From Platycnemis pennipes (lineage: Eukaryota > Arthropoda > Insecta > Odonata > Platycnemididae), in assembly GCA_933228895.1 (NCBI GenBank), contig OW121854.1, positions 5,831,131 through 5,895,130 on the forward strand: a stretch of 64,000 nucleotides of DNA. The letters run 5' to 3'. Numbering within the stretch: the stretch's first letter is position 1; each line of letters begins with the position of its first letter. The position numbers were made by a program, and so were the translations under genes. The notes beneath the pieces are model-generated. The model searched no databases and was not told where the DNA came from. It worked only from the letters and a program-made list of their open reading frames with translations. Of the stretch, positions 1-11,539 are shown piece by piece.

Positions 1-113
1 CTGCGATCTGACAATGGTTCCCAATTTAATTCATTTAATAGACTGGTTATGCTAGTAAGGTTATCATACCGTCCCTTTACAAATCTTGCCGATCTTCGCT
101 GCACTGTACTTTG
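1..113 (-). mobile_element. CR1/L2-like LINE (subfamily A), internal fragment
   Basis: This stretch matches, with few differences, the internal part of other LINE copies in the window (for example 31938-32045 and 53205-53305). In those copies it encodes, on the minus strand, the segment just before the conserved C-terminal 'FFPRTIRD' motif of a non-LTR reverse-transcriptase ORF. The window edge cuts it, so the 3' end of the element lies outside. It is a dead fragment with no reading frame of its own. Confidence 0.75.
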
Positions 114-1039
114 ATGTACTACGAATGAATAGCTCTGGTTAGAATATTAATTTTTTCACTAAAATTCATTTCTCAAATGATTTTGTGTACAAAATAGCGA
201 CTTCGGTTCCGAGTAAACGCCGCCTCAATTCACCGACTTCGGAAATGTGGTGCACTCACATCACTGTGCTCATATCTGAATATAGCAGCAACCCTTCGAC
301 TGCGGAGAGTTGCCACGGCAATCACGTATGTCAAGGTGCTTTGGGGAGGTTATCGACGAGTGACTTCCACTCTCTGCTATGCACCTTTGTGGTGGTTTTT
401 CCTCAGGGTGGTGATGAAGAAGAGTCAAGAGTCCGAAATTCGGTGTGATGAAGTTTCGATGAGAGGCAGGAGGGCTGAATACGCCTCAGAAATTAATACT
501 CAGGGGGAAGGATGTGAATATGAGAAGCTGTCATATGCATCAGATGTGAGACAGTAGCTGTTAACACCCAAATATGGATCTAAATTCAAAAATGGCATTC
601 GTCTCTCTAAAAGTTACATGTGACAGCAAATCTTCCTGGTAACATTTTTGGAAAAAAACTGAAAAAAAAATGCTTTTAACTTTGAAATACCAATAGTAGT
701 GTGCACTCATTTTTTATTTCTGTATTCAAAAGTTTAGGCCTGAATATAAACAATGGCAGTAACTATAGTGAGTTTAAATGCAATCCACCAGTCTAAAAAA
801 ACATCAAAAGTTACAAAAATTAATGATTCTCTGAAAAGTAATACCGCCATGCAGGTAAATATGAGATAAGACGTGGAATGACCAAAACGAAGCCATTCTT
901 CCTCAATTCTGCGAAGTTTTATATTCGTGATTACGGAGGCGAAAATGCTGAGAATCTACCCTCTCCTGTAATTTATAAGTCTGTTCCCACACCTGAAGGT
1001 GTTTTTAAGTGAGAGGAAAGGTAAAATGATGATAATAGA
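114..1039. other. No gene recognised
   Basis: About 0.9 kb of unassigned sequence. Short open frames at 185-557 overlap in different frames and show no recognisable domain. I see no RNA gene or clear repeat here. Confidence 0.5.
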
Positions 1040-1190
1040 ACGGAGAGAGGTTGGAGTGAAACCCGGTGTCGGCGTTGGCTTGCTCGTAATGAAAGGCGCC
1101 GAGGGAAACAAGGTTTAACGTCCCATCCGACGGATGGAATACTGGACTCGAGTGCTCTCCACAAAGCACTCAAGTTGGGGCCGGGTTACC
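1040..1190 (-). repeat. tRNA-derived SINE (SINE-1), body fragment without head
   Basis: The sequence matches the body of the SINE-1 copies at 3346-3680 and 23937-24241: the 'gaaaccc..gtcggcgttggcttg' block, 'aaggcgcc' and 'ttaacgtcccatccgacgga' all occur in the same order. The tRNA-related head, which should lie at the higher-coordinate end on the minus strand, is missing after about 1190. The copy is therefore 5'-truncated relative to the SINE transcript. Confidence 0.65.
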
Positions 1191-1269
1191 AACGAATTAT
1201 ATCTTCCTCTGAGAGAATTTGGATTCTCTCAGAGATTTGGATTTGGGTGAGTGGACAAGACTCAAACCA

Positions 1270-1583
1270 GGGGGGCTGTGTTTGAAACCGTCGGGATTAT
1301 CTCGAATAGGTAACCAAGGAGTCACGTGGTATAACCAAGAATGGTTCGTAAATTTGGTGGGTCTGAATCGCTCGTTACAATATTATTATTTGTTTTCATT
1401 TGAGTTTTTCTCGTCTATCTCGACTATAGTGCCCCAGACGAGGTAAAACGTAAGTGTATGCAATGAACGAGGTTGTAATCAGCGATTTTCACACACTGAA
1501 TTGGCGAAGCATTCGTGTTTGTATCACGTGACTCCTTGGTTACCTATTCGAGATAATCCCGACGGTTTCAAACGCAACCCCCC
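1270..1583. mobile_element. MITE-like element with 59-bp terminal inverted repeats
   Basis: Positions 1270-1328 and 1525-1583 are inverted copies of one another with only a few differences. Both begin at the outside with six G (or C) residues and share the internal block 'attatctcgaataggtaa' (and its complement). About 196 bp of unique sequence lies between, without coding capacity. Small size, long terminal inverted repeats and no ORF fit a non-autonomous DNA transposon. I could not identify a convincing target-site duplication: the left flank reads 'caaacca' and the right flank 'ttaagag', so the superfamily is open. Confidence 0.7.
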
Positions 1584-1990
1584 TTAAGAGTAACCCTTGC
1601 GGTAACCATTTCCAATGCTTACTCGTACATTAATTGATCAAGAAAGTCGGATGTGAATAACAGCCATCAAAGGAAAAACAACGTCGGAACTGTTATTTCC
1701 GATAGCATTACTTGCCCGGACCCTCGAATTCCATAGTGAAACGACACTAATTAGTGTGACACTGGTGTATAGCGACACCAAATTCAGTAACGTTTACATT
1801 AATGGCTATAGTATTACGATGTGGAAGGCAAAGGGGAACAAATGCATAATTACCAAGTAGAGTCACATTTACTCCACCACTCTTTTTTTATACAACAACA
1901 GGAGACAATTTCCGTCTCATAACTGATGGAGTGTGAGATGCAGAACGGTTTGAATGGGGTCGTTTACCATTGTTTTTATTGCGAGTCTGA
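1584..1990. other. No gene; possible RTE 5'-UTR scrap
   Basis: Unassigned, apart from a short stretch near 1805-1850 containing 'gatgtggaaggcaaaggg'. This resembles the RTE 5'-untranslated sequence at 60945-60990. The match is too short to be sure. Confidence 0.3.
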
Positions 1991-2440
1991 TCTACATCTA
2001 CATTTACACGATACCCTGTAAGCCACCGCGATGGTGTGTGGCAGGGAGTGAAGATCACCAAGTATGCATTACCGGCATGCAAACAAGCAACTATAGGGTC
2101 TCATGTAACTAGATTGTTAGTATCTATAGTATTTAAGTGATTAATACATGCACTACAGACTACTCTAAAATATTTCCCCTATCTATCCCTTTGCTATGCT
2201 GAGTATTCTGTTCTCTTATAGTGCGGGGAAAAAATGCCATTTTGAATCGATCAGTACGACAAACTATCCCTCTAATCTTATTTATCTGGTCGAATCTAGC
2301 ATAGTACGCTGGTGTTTTTAATATGTGCCTAACATCTTCAGTAAAGCTATCCGATTGAAATTTCTCTAATAGATTTAATCTGTACTTTAACCTACGCTCT
2401 GATAAAGATTCCCACCCTAATTCTTGTATTAATTCAACTT
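1991..2440 (-). mobile_element. CR1/L2-like LINE (subfamily B), 5'-truncated copy
   Basis: On the minus strand this encodes the end of a non-LTR retrotransposon ORF: 'ELIQELGWESLSERRLKYRL' followed about 60 residues later by 'FFPRTIREQN', the usual C-terminal signature of CR1/L2/Jockey-type ORF2 proteins. The 3' end of the element is at the low-coordinate side, with the conserved stem-loop (2011-2048) and a (TAGATG)n-type tail seen as 'atctacatctac' at 1991. The copy is cut after the C-terminal part of the ORF, as is normal for incomplete reverse transcription. Confidence 0.85.
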
Positions 2441-2488
2441 TCAATTCAGCAGTTGAGGGATCAGCTGGGATCTCTGCCTGGCGTACGT

Positions 2489-2518
2489 GGGGGGGGGGGG
2501 CGGGGGGGGGGGGGGGGG
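2489..2518 (+). repeat. Poly-G tract
   Basis: Twelve G, one C, then seventeen G in a row. Such a run can form quadruplexes and is also a typical sequencing weak point, so the true length is uncertain. It lies about 50 bp past the truncation point of the LINE copy that ends near 2440. Confidence 0.85.
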
Positions 2519-3345
2519 AGGAGGTCATCTGTCCGAAGCGGTCATCTGATAGAGTTTGTAACATAAAGAGACCCGTATTTTTCCGTTCTTCGATCCGCCG
2601 ATTACTTCTCGAGTTATGAGCCGAAAAAGACTGATGCTTTTAATTCTTTCAGAAAAGTGGGCGAGCAAAGGAGTTGTATGTCGTTCACTCCCTCCCCTCC
2701 CCACCTCCCCCCCCCCCTCCTGTTCTTCCTCGGTACAGTCAAGGGCGGCAGGTGGATGACGCAGATATCCTTATCGCAGCTCGTTCAGTCGCCCACAGCC
2801 CTAGTTGACCTACATCTTTCTAACAATGGGTGCTTCAAGGGTAGATAAGTCAAAATAGATATTTCAAGGCTCTATTAAGCATAAAAATATATTAACAAGA
2901 CATCACTTTAAGAACAATGAAGAGAACAAGGCAAATAGCCGGCATACGGTATAAGAGTATATAAGATTAAGTATATGAAATTACATACATAAGCCAAGGC
3001 CAGTGTCAAGTTCGGGAAACAACGGCAACCCTGGATTTTGGCCTTGACCCACAATTCACAGGTTCCTTGTTTATGAAAGGTCAAAACGGATGAAATTTCG
3101 ACCGAAAAGTTAACAAAGAAAAACTCGGGTAATGCGACGAGTTGCTGGACTGAGGTCGAGACTCGGTCAGCAAAATCCGAGAAATCCGGAATATAAATGC
3201 CGGCGGACGGTTTCTGGGGCCCGTGCGTCCTTTAAGGGGCAATGTTCTCTTCCGGAAATATAACTGGCTGCAACTTTAGCCTCGCTCGTTCGACTGTCCA
3301 TCCGTGGAACCAGAATTCCATCCTAACATTCTGGGCACTTAATTC
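2519..3345. other. No gene; C-rich tract
   Basis: There is a C-rich patch at 2691-2720 with eleven C in a row, 190 bp from the poly-G tract. The remainder is unassigned and has no long reading frame or repeat I can name. Confidence 0.5.
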
Positions 3346-3680
3346 TATGGTTGGTTGGTTATTCAGGGGAGGCGACCGACAGCTGAGGTCATTTGCGCCA
3401 TTTAGGATAGGTGGGTAATTGAGTAATGGTAGGAAAATTTCAGGGAACGGAGGAAAGCTGGAGAGAAACCCGACGTCGGCATTAGCCTACTCGAAACGAC
3501 AGGCGCCAAGCGGACCACGGCTTAACGTCCCATCCGACGGACGGAGTACTGAACTTGAAGTGCCCTCCACTAGGGAAGTGGGGACCAGTTTTCCACTGAA
3601 AATCGGCCACTGGTGGGAATCGAACCCGGCCCCTCGGGATGGGAGGCCAGCACTCCAGCCATCACGCCAACACGATCCCC
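3346..3680 (-). repeat. tRNA-derived SINE (SINE-1), near-complete
   Basis: Read on the minus strand from 3680, the element starts with a tRNA-like head carrying an A box (TGGCGTGATGG, 3659-3669) and a B box (GGGTTCGATTCC, 3616-3627), the internal RNA polymerase III promoter. The tRNA-unrelated body follows ('ggcgcc', 'gggacgttaa'), and the low-coordinate end carries an (AACC)n-like tail seen as 'ggttggttggtt'. The same unit recurs at 23937-24241 and, partly, at 1040-1190. It would depend on a LINE for movement; which one cannot be told. Confidence 0.8.
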
Positions 3681-4899
3681 ACTCCAATGCGATTGCGGAA
3701 GTGAGGTCAATATGTATCATCGGTTTCGGAGTTGCTACGATACGCTTCCCACGATTTAGGAAACGGTTAGCCCTCGACTCAATTTACGAATATTGTATAT
3801 ATCATACCCTATGGTTGTATTATCATCTGGCATGGACCACGTCTAGATACTTCTACTGGTAACGTATATGACGAAAGTGAGCATCAGATCCAACTTCCTC
3901 ACAATTATCCAAATACATTTTCATAATCTTTGGTCCAACCTTGTTCGTCCGTCATATCTGACTACGAGTTTGGTTTTTGGTTTAACCATAGGTGCCTAAC
4001 CTTTGATTAATAAATAGTTGGGCTCAGAGGTAAATGATGCAATCAGTAAGTGATCCTGCCCATCTTTTAAAATTGCATAACTTTTAACTTTGAATTATGA
4101 AAGTGAATAAGCTCAGTGTTGTGGAATTGTAATACTAGGGCCACTTAAAAGTCCTTAATTTTGGGATACAGCATTGAAAATAAACACAAATAATAAAAAT
4201 GTGACGAAAGTTATAGAATATTTGACATCTACAGTTTTGCTTACCAAGCAAATTAAGGAATTCGAAATTCCAGGTGCTCAAAAATTCCTGACTGAGTTCA
4301 CAAGGATCAGCAAGGAGCTTCCTTCGCGATTGCATTCTCTCTTTATTCCTGTCGGCAGGCAAAGACTTTTATATACGAAATAATATCATAAAATTTATGA
4401 TTTCTCTGCCGAAGTAACCGTTATGCATTAGTTTCCTACGACTGTACGGAAAGGAAATACGCCAACGATCCCCAAGAAATATGCGGCGCATGTATCATCA
4501 AGAAAATTGAAATTATATGCAGCGAAAACTCATAGGAGAGAGAGTTGCCCCTTGCCAAGTAGGTCCATGAGTAGGCAAACGCTGTGCCAAAATATTCTGG
4601 TATAACCACCTTTTTTGCCAAGTTATCTTTCCGATTACTTATCTCATATCATCCGGAATGCAGTTGGCAGACTTCACTGGCTGCACTGTTGAGACCAGTT
4701 CGACTCGATGAGGTCGATATTTCACTTAATATTTCGTAGGGATTAATATAAATGGCCACTAAGAATAACCTTAGGAATAATATTAAGAATGTTGCATCCA
4801 AGATGATGCTTTACTGAGCAAATGCTGCTCGAGAGTATGAATTTAATGCAAAACCAGGGTACGTCAAAGCCCTTGCATTGGCACAAACTGGTACTCCTA
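3681..4899. other. No gene recognised
   Basis: AT-rich sequence. Overlapping short frames on both strands at 4135-4383 are about 70 residues long and match no family I know. Nothing else is supported. Confidence 0.45.
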
Positions 4900-6990
4900 G
4901 GAACGAACTACGAGGAACCAGTATTTTCCCCAAATTAAGAGATGAGTAATGAAATAAAGGTATCTATACTGATCAATAAAATGAATAACTTTTACAAACC
5001 ACAATACAAAACAACACTGGCACGACACGAATTTCAGTACGTGAGCACCATCTTCAGGTGAAGAGGAATCCCCTTTTGTACAAGACCATAAGAGGGCGGG
5101 GAAGAAATTAGGGGATGGAAGGGGAAAAGGAGGGGGGGATAACAACTTAATTAAGAATCGAAGTTAGCATGAAGTTGAAAGGGAAGATTGCGTCACAGCC
5201 TCAAGGATGGGGGAAGGGGAAGGGAGCTGACACTCATTGATGACTCACTGACGTTTGGGTTTCGAATTTCGAATTTTAAAATTCCTAATTGTTCTAGAGC
5301 AATACGCTCCCGGCCATTATTGTCAAAATGAAATGCTAACATTGAAATCACTCTATATTCCATCACACAGGAGGTGTTTCGGAAAGTTATTACAGTTTTC
5401 ACAACTGTTTTAAAATTCACTGGAATGTTATTTAGTCCTTGCATTAAAACTTCCAGTAATTTGCCCAACATACACAATATTGCAGTCGCAACAATTGAAT
5501 GCATTGACACCACTTTTCTTCTTATTGTCAATTCTGTCTTTACACTGAACGAATCGGTTCTTCAGATCGTATGGGGTTTCAAAAAAATAAAATAGTCGTC
5601 TTCTGGAACAAGGTTGACAATATAATTAGAGATAGGGCCAAGATACCGCATGTAACACAATTTTCTCTTATCATTACATTGACCAAATAAGCCCGAGTAT
5701 ATTTCTCTCACAGTGATTTTCCTCTGTTGCCCTGAAATCAATTTGTCAATCAAATCAGGGTTATAACCATTTCAGAGGCTATTTGCTTAATTATACTGGT
5801 TTCTTTATTGAAATAATCTTCTGTCATCGGAACATTTAAAAGGCGGTGTATCAAAGAATTGAAAGCTGAAATTTCATAGGGAGTAGCAACGCCTAGAATC
5901 GGATGGAATAACATGCACCGTATACGTAGGTTTTCGAAATATGGTAAAGTTATGATGATCTTTCATAAGTGGAATGCTGAGGTCTAGAAAATTTAAGGTG
6001 TGGTTGGGATCGGATTCACATGAAAAGGAAATATTGCGATGGATTTGATTTAAAAAATTCTGTAAAATTAGCCAGCTTAGAAATTAGTACCTTTCCGAAA
6101 AACTATATCATTAACATATTTCAACCAATAAACATAGAAATTGAATAATTGGTTCCCGGAACTTAAAATATTGCTCTCCAGGTTATCTAAAATATTTCCT
6201 CAAGTATGGGCGAGATCGGCGAACCCATTACCCATCTGTTTGTGGATAGAAATGGTTATTAAAAAGGAAATAATTTGGTGAAGTAACTGTGAAGTAGGAA
6301 TGACAGTGTTTTAATAATGTTGTCGGAAACACTGGATTATTGAGTAATCTAATGGTTATACCTGTTTTTTCATTGGGTGGCATCTTGGTGAACAAATCTT
6401 TAATATCGAAAGACACAAACCTTGCCCTAGGAAGAACTACTGCGTCTTCAATATGACCGATTGACTGGAATGAATTTTTAATAGCATATTTGGGTTTGAA
6501 TGCGGTATACTCTATAAGGGGCTTGTTAAGGACCTGGACCGGAGCTCCGATACAAGATACGACGGGTCGAATAGATGCCTGGGGTTTGTGTATTTTAATT
6601 AGCCCGTACTTCCGTGGGGGCAAAGGTTTTGACGGATGTAAATAAAAACTGCTGTTAGGTGGGAACAATTCTTTCACTGAACGAACACAGTCCTGTTGAA
6701 ATTTGGTCGTGGGGTCTATGGGAAGCACTATTAAACTCGTGTTGTCAATGAACTGCTGACACTTACGAAGGTAGTCTTCCCGGTCTAAAATCACTAGGCA
6801 CTTTCCTTTGTCTGCTTTTTGCTGTACAAGGTTTTGTGATTGGATTTGATTTTTGAAGGAATTGATATTCTTACGTACGTTACGGGAGACGCTTGACAGA
6901 CAGGTGCCTGCGACTTCATGCAAATCGCCGAATTTGTGGGCGATGACATGCTTGATATTGGGGCTCACTTGACGTTGGGCACTTGGCGTT
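4900..6990 (-). mobile_element. Penelope-like retroelement, decayed
   Basis: A minus-strand element with the gene order of endonuclease-bearing Penelope-like elements: reverse transcriptase first (6968 down to about 5850), then a GIY-YIG-type endonuclease (about 5540-5240). A non-coding terminal region follows (5150-4900), reading 'cctgaagatggtgctcacg' and then 'actgaaattcgtgtcgtg', a layout typical of the terminal repeats of these elements. No matching repeat was found at the upstream end, so the copy is probably 5'-incomplete. It is interrupted by several frameshifts and stops. Confidence 0.8.
5240..6968 (-). pseudogene. Penelope-like RT and GIY-YIG endonuclease, broken ORF
   Basis: The longest intact part (6968-6228, 246 residues) has the Penelope-type RT motifs in order: 'KADKGKCLVILDREDY', 'KYGLIKIHKP', 'RPVVS', and the catalytic block 'VSFDIKDLFTKMP'. 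The frame breaks exactly after 'FYPQTDG'; one base out of frame the next motif is present as 'MGSPISPIL' (about 6215-6190). Further down, 'KYVNDIVF' (near 6110) stands for the YVDD box, with Asn replacing the first catalytic Asp, and 'LNFLDLSIP', 'FRKPTYT' and 'VIPSDS' follow. The endonuclease is visible as 'DCNIVYVGQITGSFNART' (about 5500-5440) and, in another frame, 'GRERIALEQLGILKF'. The stops, frameshifts and D-to-N change make it non-functional. Confidence 0.85.
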
Positions 6991-9900
6991 GCTTGAAGGA
7001 TATCGCAATGGAAAACACAAGGGATAGCACTTATTCCACAGTTTTGATGGTGGTACTACGCGTTTCAGCCGCTAAGCCATCATCTGGCACTAGGAATATT
7101 TGGTCAAGAGAAGTGGTATATATTCACAACTGGAAGGGGGCGGGGGAAGGGATCCTTTCGCAATCGCTTCCATTGGTAGAGTCAGCGGTGTGTGTCTCCC
7201 GTTGTGATAAGGCGAAGGAGATTCGCGGTCTTAGGGCCGCATTCAGATGTCTCCACTACATCGCCTAGTCGCAGCTTCACTCCATGAAGATTAGTGCTCC
7301 TTCTCCTGCAAATTGGCATTCAGCACCACTACTTCCACTCCTTCTTCCGGAGTGTTGATAGTCGCTATGTTGCCAACTCGACTCAAGTGTAAGCAGCGAC
7401 ATTTACGTAATCCTGGTTACGGTTATATACGGAACTAGGTGTAAAATAGAGGGAGTTTTGAACATCAATCCCATGGTCTCCATTGGATTGTATAAATATT
7501 ATTATATTATTCTGATATACATGATCAATAATTTAAATATTATTGGAATATCAGTCTCTTATTCGTAAAATAGCTATTCTCACAGTCAGTACAAAATATA
7601 TGCAATAAAAATAAGGATGGCACATTTTTCACACAGTTATAATATTGAATAACATTGGTTTTTATTAACAATCCATACTCTTACGTACATACACTCCACA
7701 TTACTATGATATTTAATCATATGCATTCTAACATGCTCCTGAAAATGTGCAAAACATTAATTCTTCAAAATTATTTGTTACCGCTGGTATTTTATCAGTT
7801 TCCAAGCGATGTCCCTGGTTCGAAACTCGCTCCCACCAGAACATTTCGCCCGATCACCCGAACATTTCGGTAGATACTTACAATTATATGATTGCAGAGC
7901 TTAAGTTCTTTTTTCTCTTGCGATTAGTTTTTCCAAAAAAGCACAGTGCTGGAAAATCACGGCACCAGGCAAATTAGAACAAATGTTGTACGTGCGTCGG
8001 GACTGCGTGGCCAGAGATACGGAAATTAAAAATCACGATCACACTTCATGCTCTTCCGTTAATTTCGTACACAAAAAACTACAGGGCGTGCGGACGTATT
8101 TCCGCCACGTGCTAATTACTTACGTGATTTAGGTAAATAACGTAATTAACTATTTTACGTAATAATTACGCAATTTTAGCAAATTACGTAATTAGTACGT
8201 GAAATAGTTAAAATGCATCCCGGGTAAACAGATTAAAAATATGTAAAACCAGGGACAGTCGTACAACGAAACTGCGACGAAAAAAAAAATGGAGGAGGAG
8301 AGTTACGAACCAGGGGCGTCGACACTGTGAAGCAAGCACCTAACCCCTATCCCAAACTGCCATGCATATACGTTAAATACAAATTTTGATTCATAATCCG
8401 TAATCCAGAATCCGTAATCAAGATATTCCTGCCAAACAGTTTCATTGATCGCACACAAGTTGATATCAGTGTACTCTTGCTATGTTGCTTGATATTAAAA
8501 AACGTATCAATGACGCTTAATAACCTTATATCGCATGAAAACAGCGTTTATATTTGCGAAGCGTCGACCATTATACGCCGTCGGCCATGTTGATATTCGA
8601 TGTAGTGGTGATTTTAGGGTGGGTATGGGTACCCTACCACTTTAGGCCGGCTGTTACTACAACCGCAGTGAGACCGCCACTCCATAGAGCTTCTGAATAC
8701 CATGTAGTGTTGATTTACGTCATAAGGAGTAGAAGCTTCACTCCATACGAGGTTGTGAATACGGCCCTTAGTTTTGAATGGATGAAGTGGATGACGCATA
8801 AGTCCTTTTCACGCTCTCTTTCCCAACACATCAGTTATTCGCCGCTTATAACTCGAGAAATAATGGACGGATCGATGCACGGAAGAGTGCGTCTTGCTAT
8901 TTTACAAACTGTAACAGATTATGCAATAAAAAATATGGTAAAAACGACCTTATTGGGCTAGTTGTTATTTTCTATCCGAGGTACCCCAGATTGATAAAAA
9001 ACAAACGGTTCAACGATGTCTAGTAGCCAAGTTATCGCAAAATTTTACATCCCACTCCAATTTGAAGATCACAATTCGATTCTGGGCCGCACCTTCAGAT
9101 GCTCGAACACCGTCCCTCGAGCTCTGTCAGTAGTACAATACAGGAACGTCACGTTATTTTAACTAGTTATAATTTCGTTTGTCTCTCGCGTAAAGTTTTG
9201 AAATGATATGGATAATACAGTTTGTCCTTTTGTTAAAAATTTTTGCAAATTACAGCTCCCAATGTTTATTGACGACACTGTGATTTATTAAAAAAAAGTA
9301 GTTATCTCGGCTTTCGTTAGTTGTAGAATTTCTAATTTTTTTATTCCTTTTTTTACCAGATTTTCAATGCTTTTCATTGAAAATATCTAGTGTTGGAAAT
9401 AGCAAAGATATTTTATTTGTTTATAAGCGAAAGAGAGCCAAATTTTACTTTTTTAATTGCAAAATTTTAAGACTTCTTTCCGAAAAGCTCGGCTATTGAT
9501 TTTCATGGGTTATTAGATATGCTATTAATATTTAAAATACGAGTTGCTTAATATTTTTTATTAAAAATTGGCAGCTGTATAAGTGGTCAAAGTTGTCAGT
9601 TTTTTATCCTAGGAGGATAAATTAATAGAGTTTTGCATAACTTTTGAACCTGCAGCGCCCACCATTTGCATACGTTCTATGCATTGAACAACTCGTGTTT
9701 AAAATATAATTTGACTGATTTTACATGAAATATCGCAAAGATTATGACAAAAAGGTCAGTTATCAAGTTTTGCACTACAGTTTTATCTATTGACCGATTT
9801 GAATGAAGCAAGTTTCAATATTTAGGTATCTTTATTTCGCACGCATAACTTGAGATCAATAGGAGCGATTGTTTTTTCAATATTAAAAAAAAGTACTATT

Positions 9901-11539
9901 CCCATTTTATTATACTATTCCCATTTACATCAACTAAATAAAGTGTATATTTTTTAAACCAAAGATAATAAGCCTTTTTCATCATGGTGCCCAGCATATT
10001 ACCGCAATTAAATTTCTTCTACGAATACCTTTATTTTCAAATCACATATGCACTGGGCTAATAGCAAATATGATAATGGTGATATTTGTTGCATTTAGCC
10101 CAGGACATGGAAGCTTTTAAGAAACGCCTTCTCAAGGCCAAACGCCCATCTTCAATGCCTCTACTCTGAGAGGAGTAATAGCAACCCATTTGCCTCATAG
10201 GCAAGGTACGAAGTGAAATTAATGGAATGAAACAAAAATATTTACTGCCAGCTAAAGTTGAAGTATTCAATTGATTTATTTGTTTCCGCTGCCAAGAAAA
10301 ATGATGCACCATTGTGAAATAGTGAGGAAATATTGCACCGTAACTTTATTTTATCGCAAACGTGGCGTCGAATAGCGGTAATGTTGGCACCCCTTCCGGG
10401 AAACCGACCTCGCTTGAAACTGCACCCGCACCCGTTCTTCCTTTGTTTCTCGATCGAATGGCTGTCTCAGGCTGCCATTAAGGGGAAACTCTCCGGCACC
10501 CCGGAACGGAATAATCCTTAATAGACCCCCTCTCAGCAGTGCCTCCGCCCAGCCACCCAAGACCCCCCCCCCTCCCACTGCTCCCACAAGGCTTTCATTC
10601 TCATCATCATTTCGGGATGCTGCTTGACACGCAGAGACAGTTTACACGTCCATTGCAACTCTCGACTTTGCGAAAAACTTGGTCCCAAATTTGCAGAAAA
10701 ATGGAATAGGACTGCTCTGAAATGATTGACATGTTGTGTAGGCAATCATTTATATCCCGATGCCTTCAAATATTACCTCTCTTACTGGAAAAGAAGCGTA
10801 AATAGAATTATTTCCTTAACATTTACACCATCACTGACAGATATTTTTCTCCCTTCATTTTTCAAATCTATAGCATATGTATCTTCTATGGCCTAATTCC
10901 TTTCTTGGCAATGTTAGTAAATGGAGCAAGAAATGAACAAAAATTTGAAAGCAAGGCATTTTTTATGCGAAGTTTCAATCTTTAAAATTGATACCATCAC
11001 GAAAAGTATAAAATGCATAAAACATTGGATCGATGAATTGGTTATAACCAACGCAAAGGAATCAAATAGTAATATAAGCGTGACAAAGGACGAAGTCAAT
11101 TTGTTTACCTACAGTTTTTTAGAAAACTAAAACAGACTTGAAGTACTAAAAACAATGGGAATAATTGTAAGGTAGATACGCATTGCCAGTTTTAATTTTT
11201 CCTGACTTTCCAGACCAAAACACAGATATTTTCCTGACTTTCAAAAATCACCTCATTTGAAAACTTAAAAAAATATGAGAAATATTTTAAAAGACGGCTT
11301 ATTTTAAAGGACTAATGTGAAGTACGGGTACATCGGTTCTTGTACATAAAATTAAAAATAAATAAAGCGTTTATTTACGCATATCTACACATCTATATTG
11401 ATAGTAAAAGTGAATTAACTCTTGTACATTAAATATATTATCAAATATAAACCACAAAAAACAAGAGTGCACGCAGTGGGCTTGTGAATTCCTCTTCAAA
11501 ACAAAATAGCACATTGAATCATGCTCTGCAGGGGGGAAT
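6991..11539. other. AT-rich gene-free stretch
   Basis: No coding region is supported across 4.5 kb. Scattered frames under 140 residues (for example at 8554-8961) show no domain and no consistent codon pattern. Runs of A or T and an imperfect palindrome at 8148-8209 are the only structure seen. A GC-richer patch lies at 10380-10590. Confidence 0.5.
8148..8209. repeat. 62-bp imperfect palindrome rich in TACGTAATT
   Basis: The sequence from 'aactattttacgtaa' to 'tacgtgaaatagtt' reads almost the same on both strands, with arms of about 28 bp and only a few mismatches. The core word TTACGTAA or a near variant occurs several times, and further copies lie just upstream at 8111-8147. Confidence 0.75.

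Noticed and set aside
3419..3862. Plus-strand frame of 147 residues
   Set aside because: It is antisense to a tRNA-derived SINE over most of its length.
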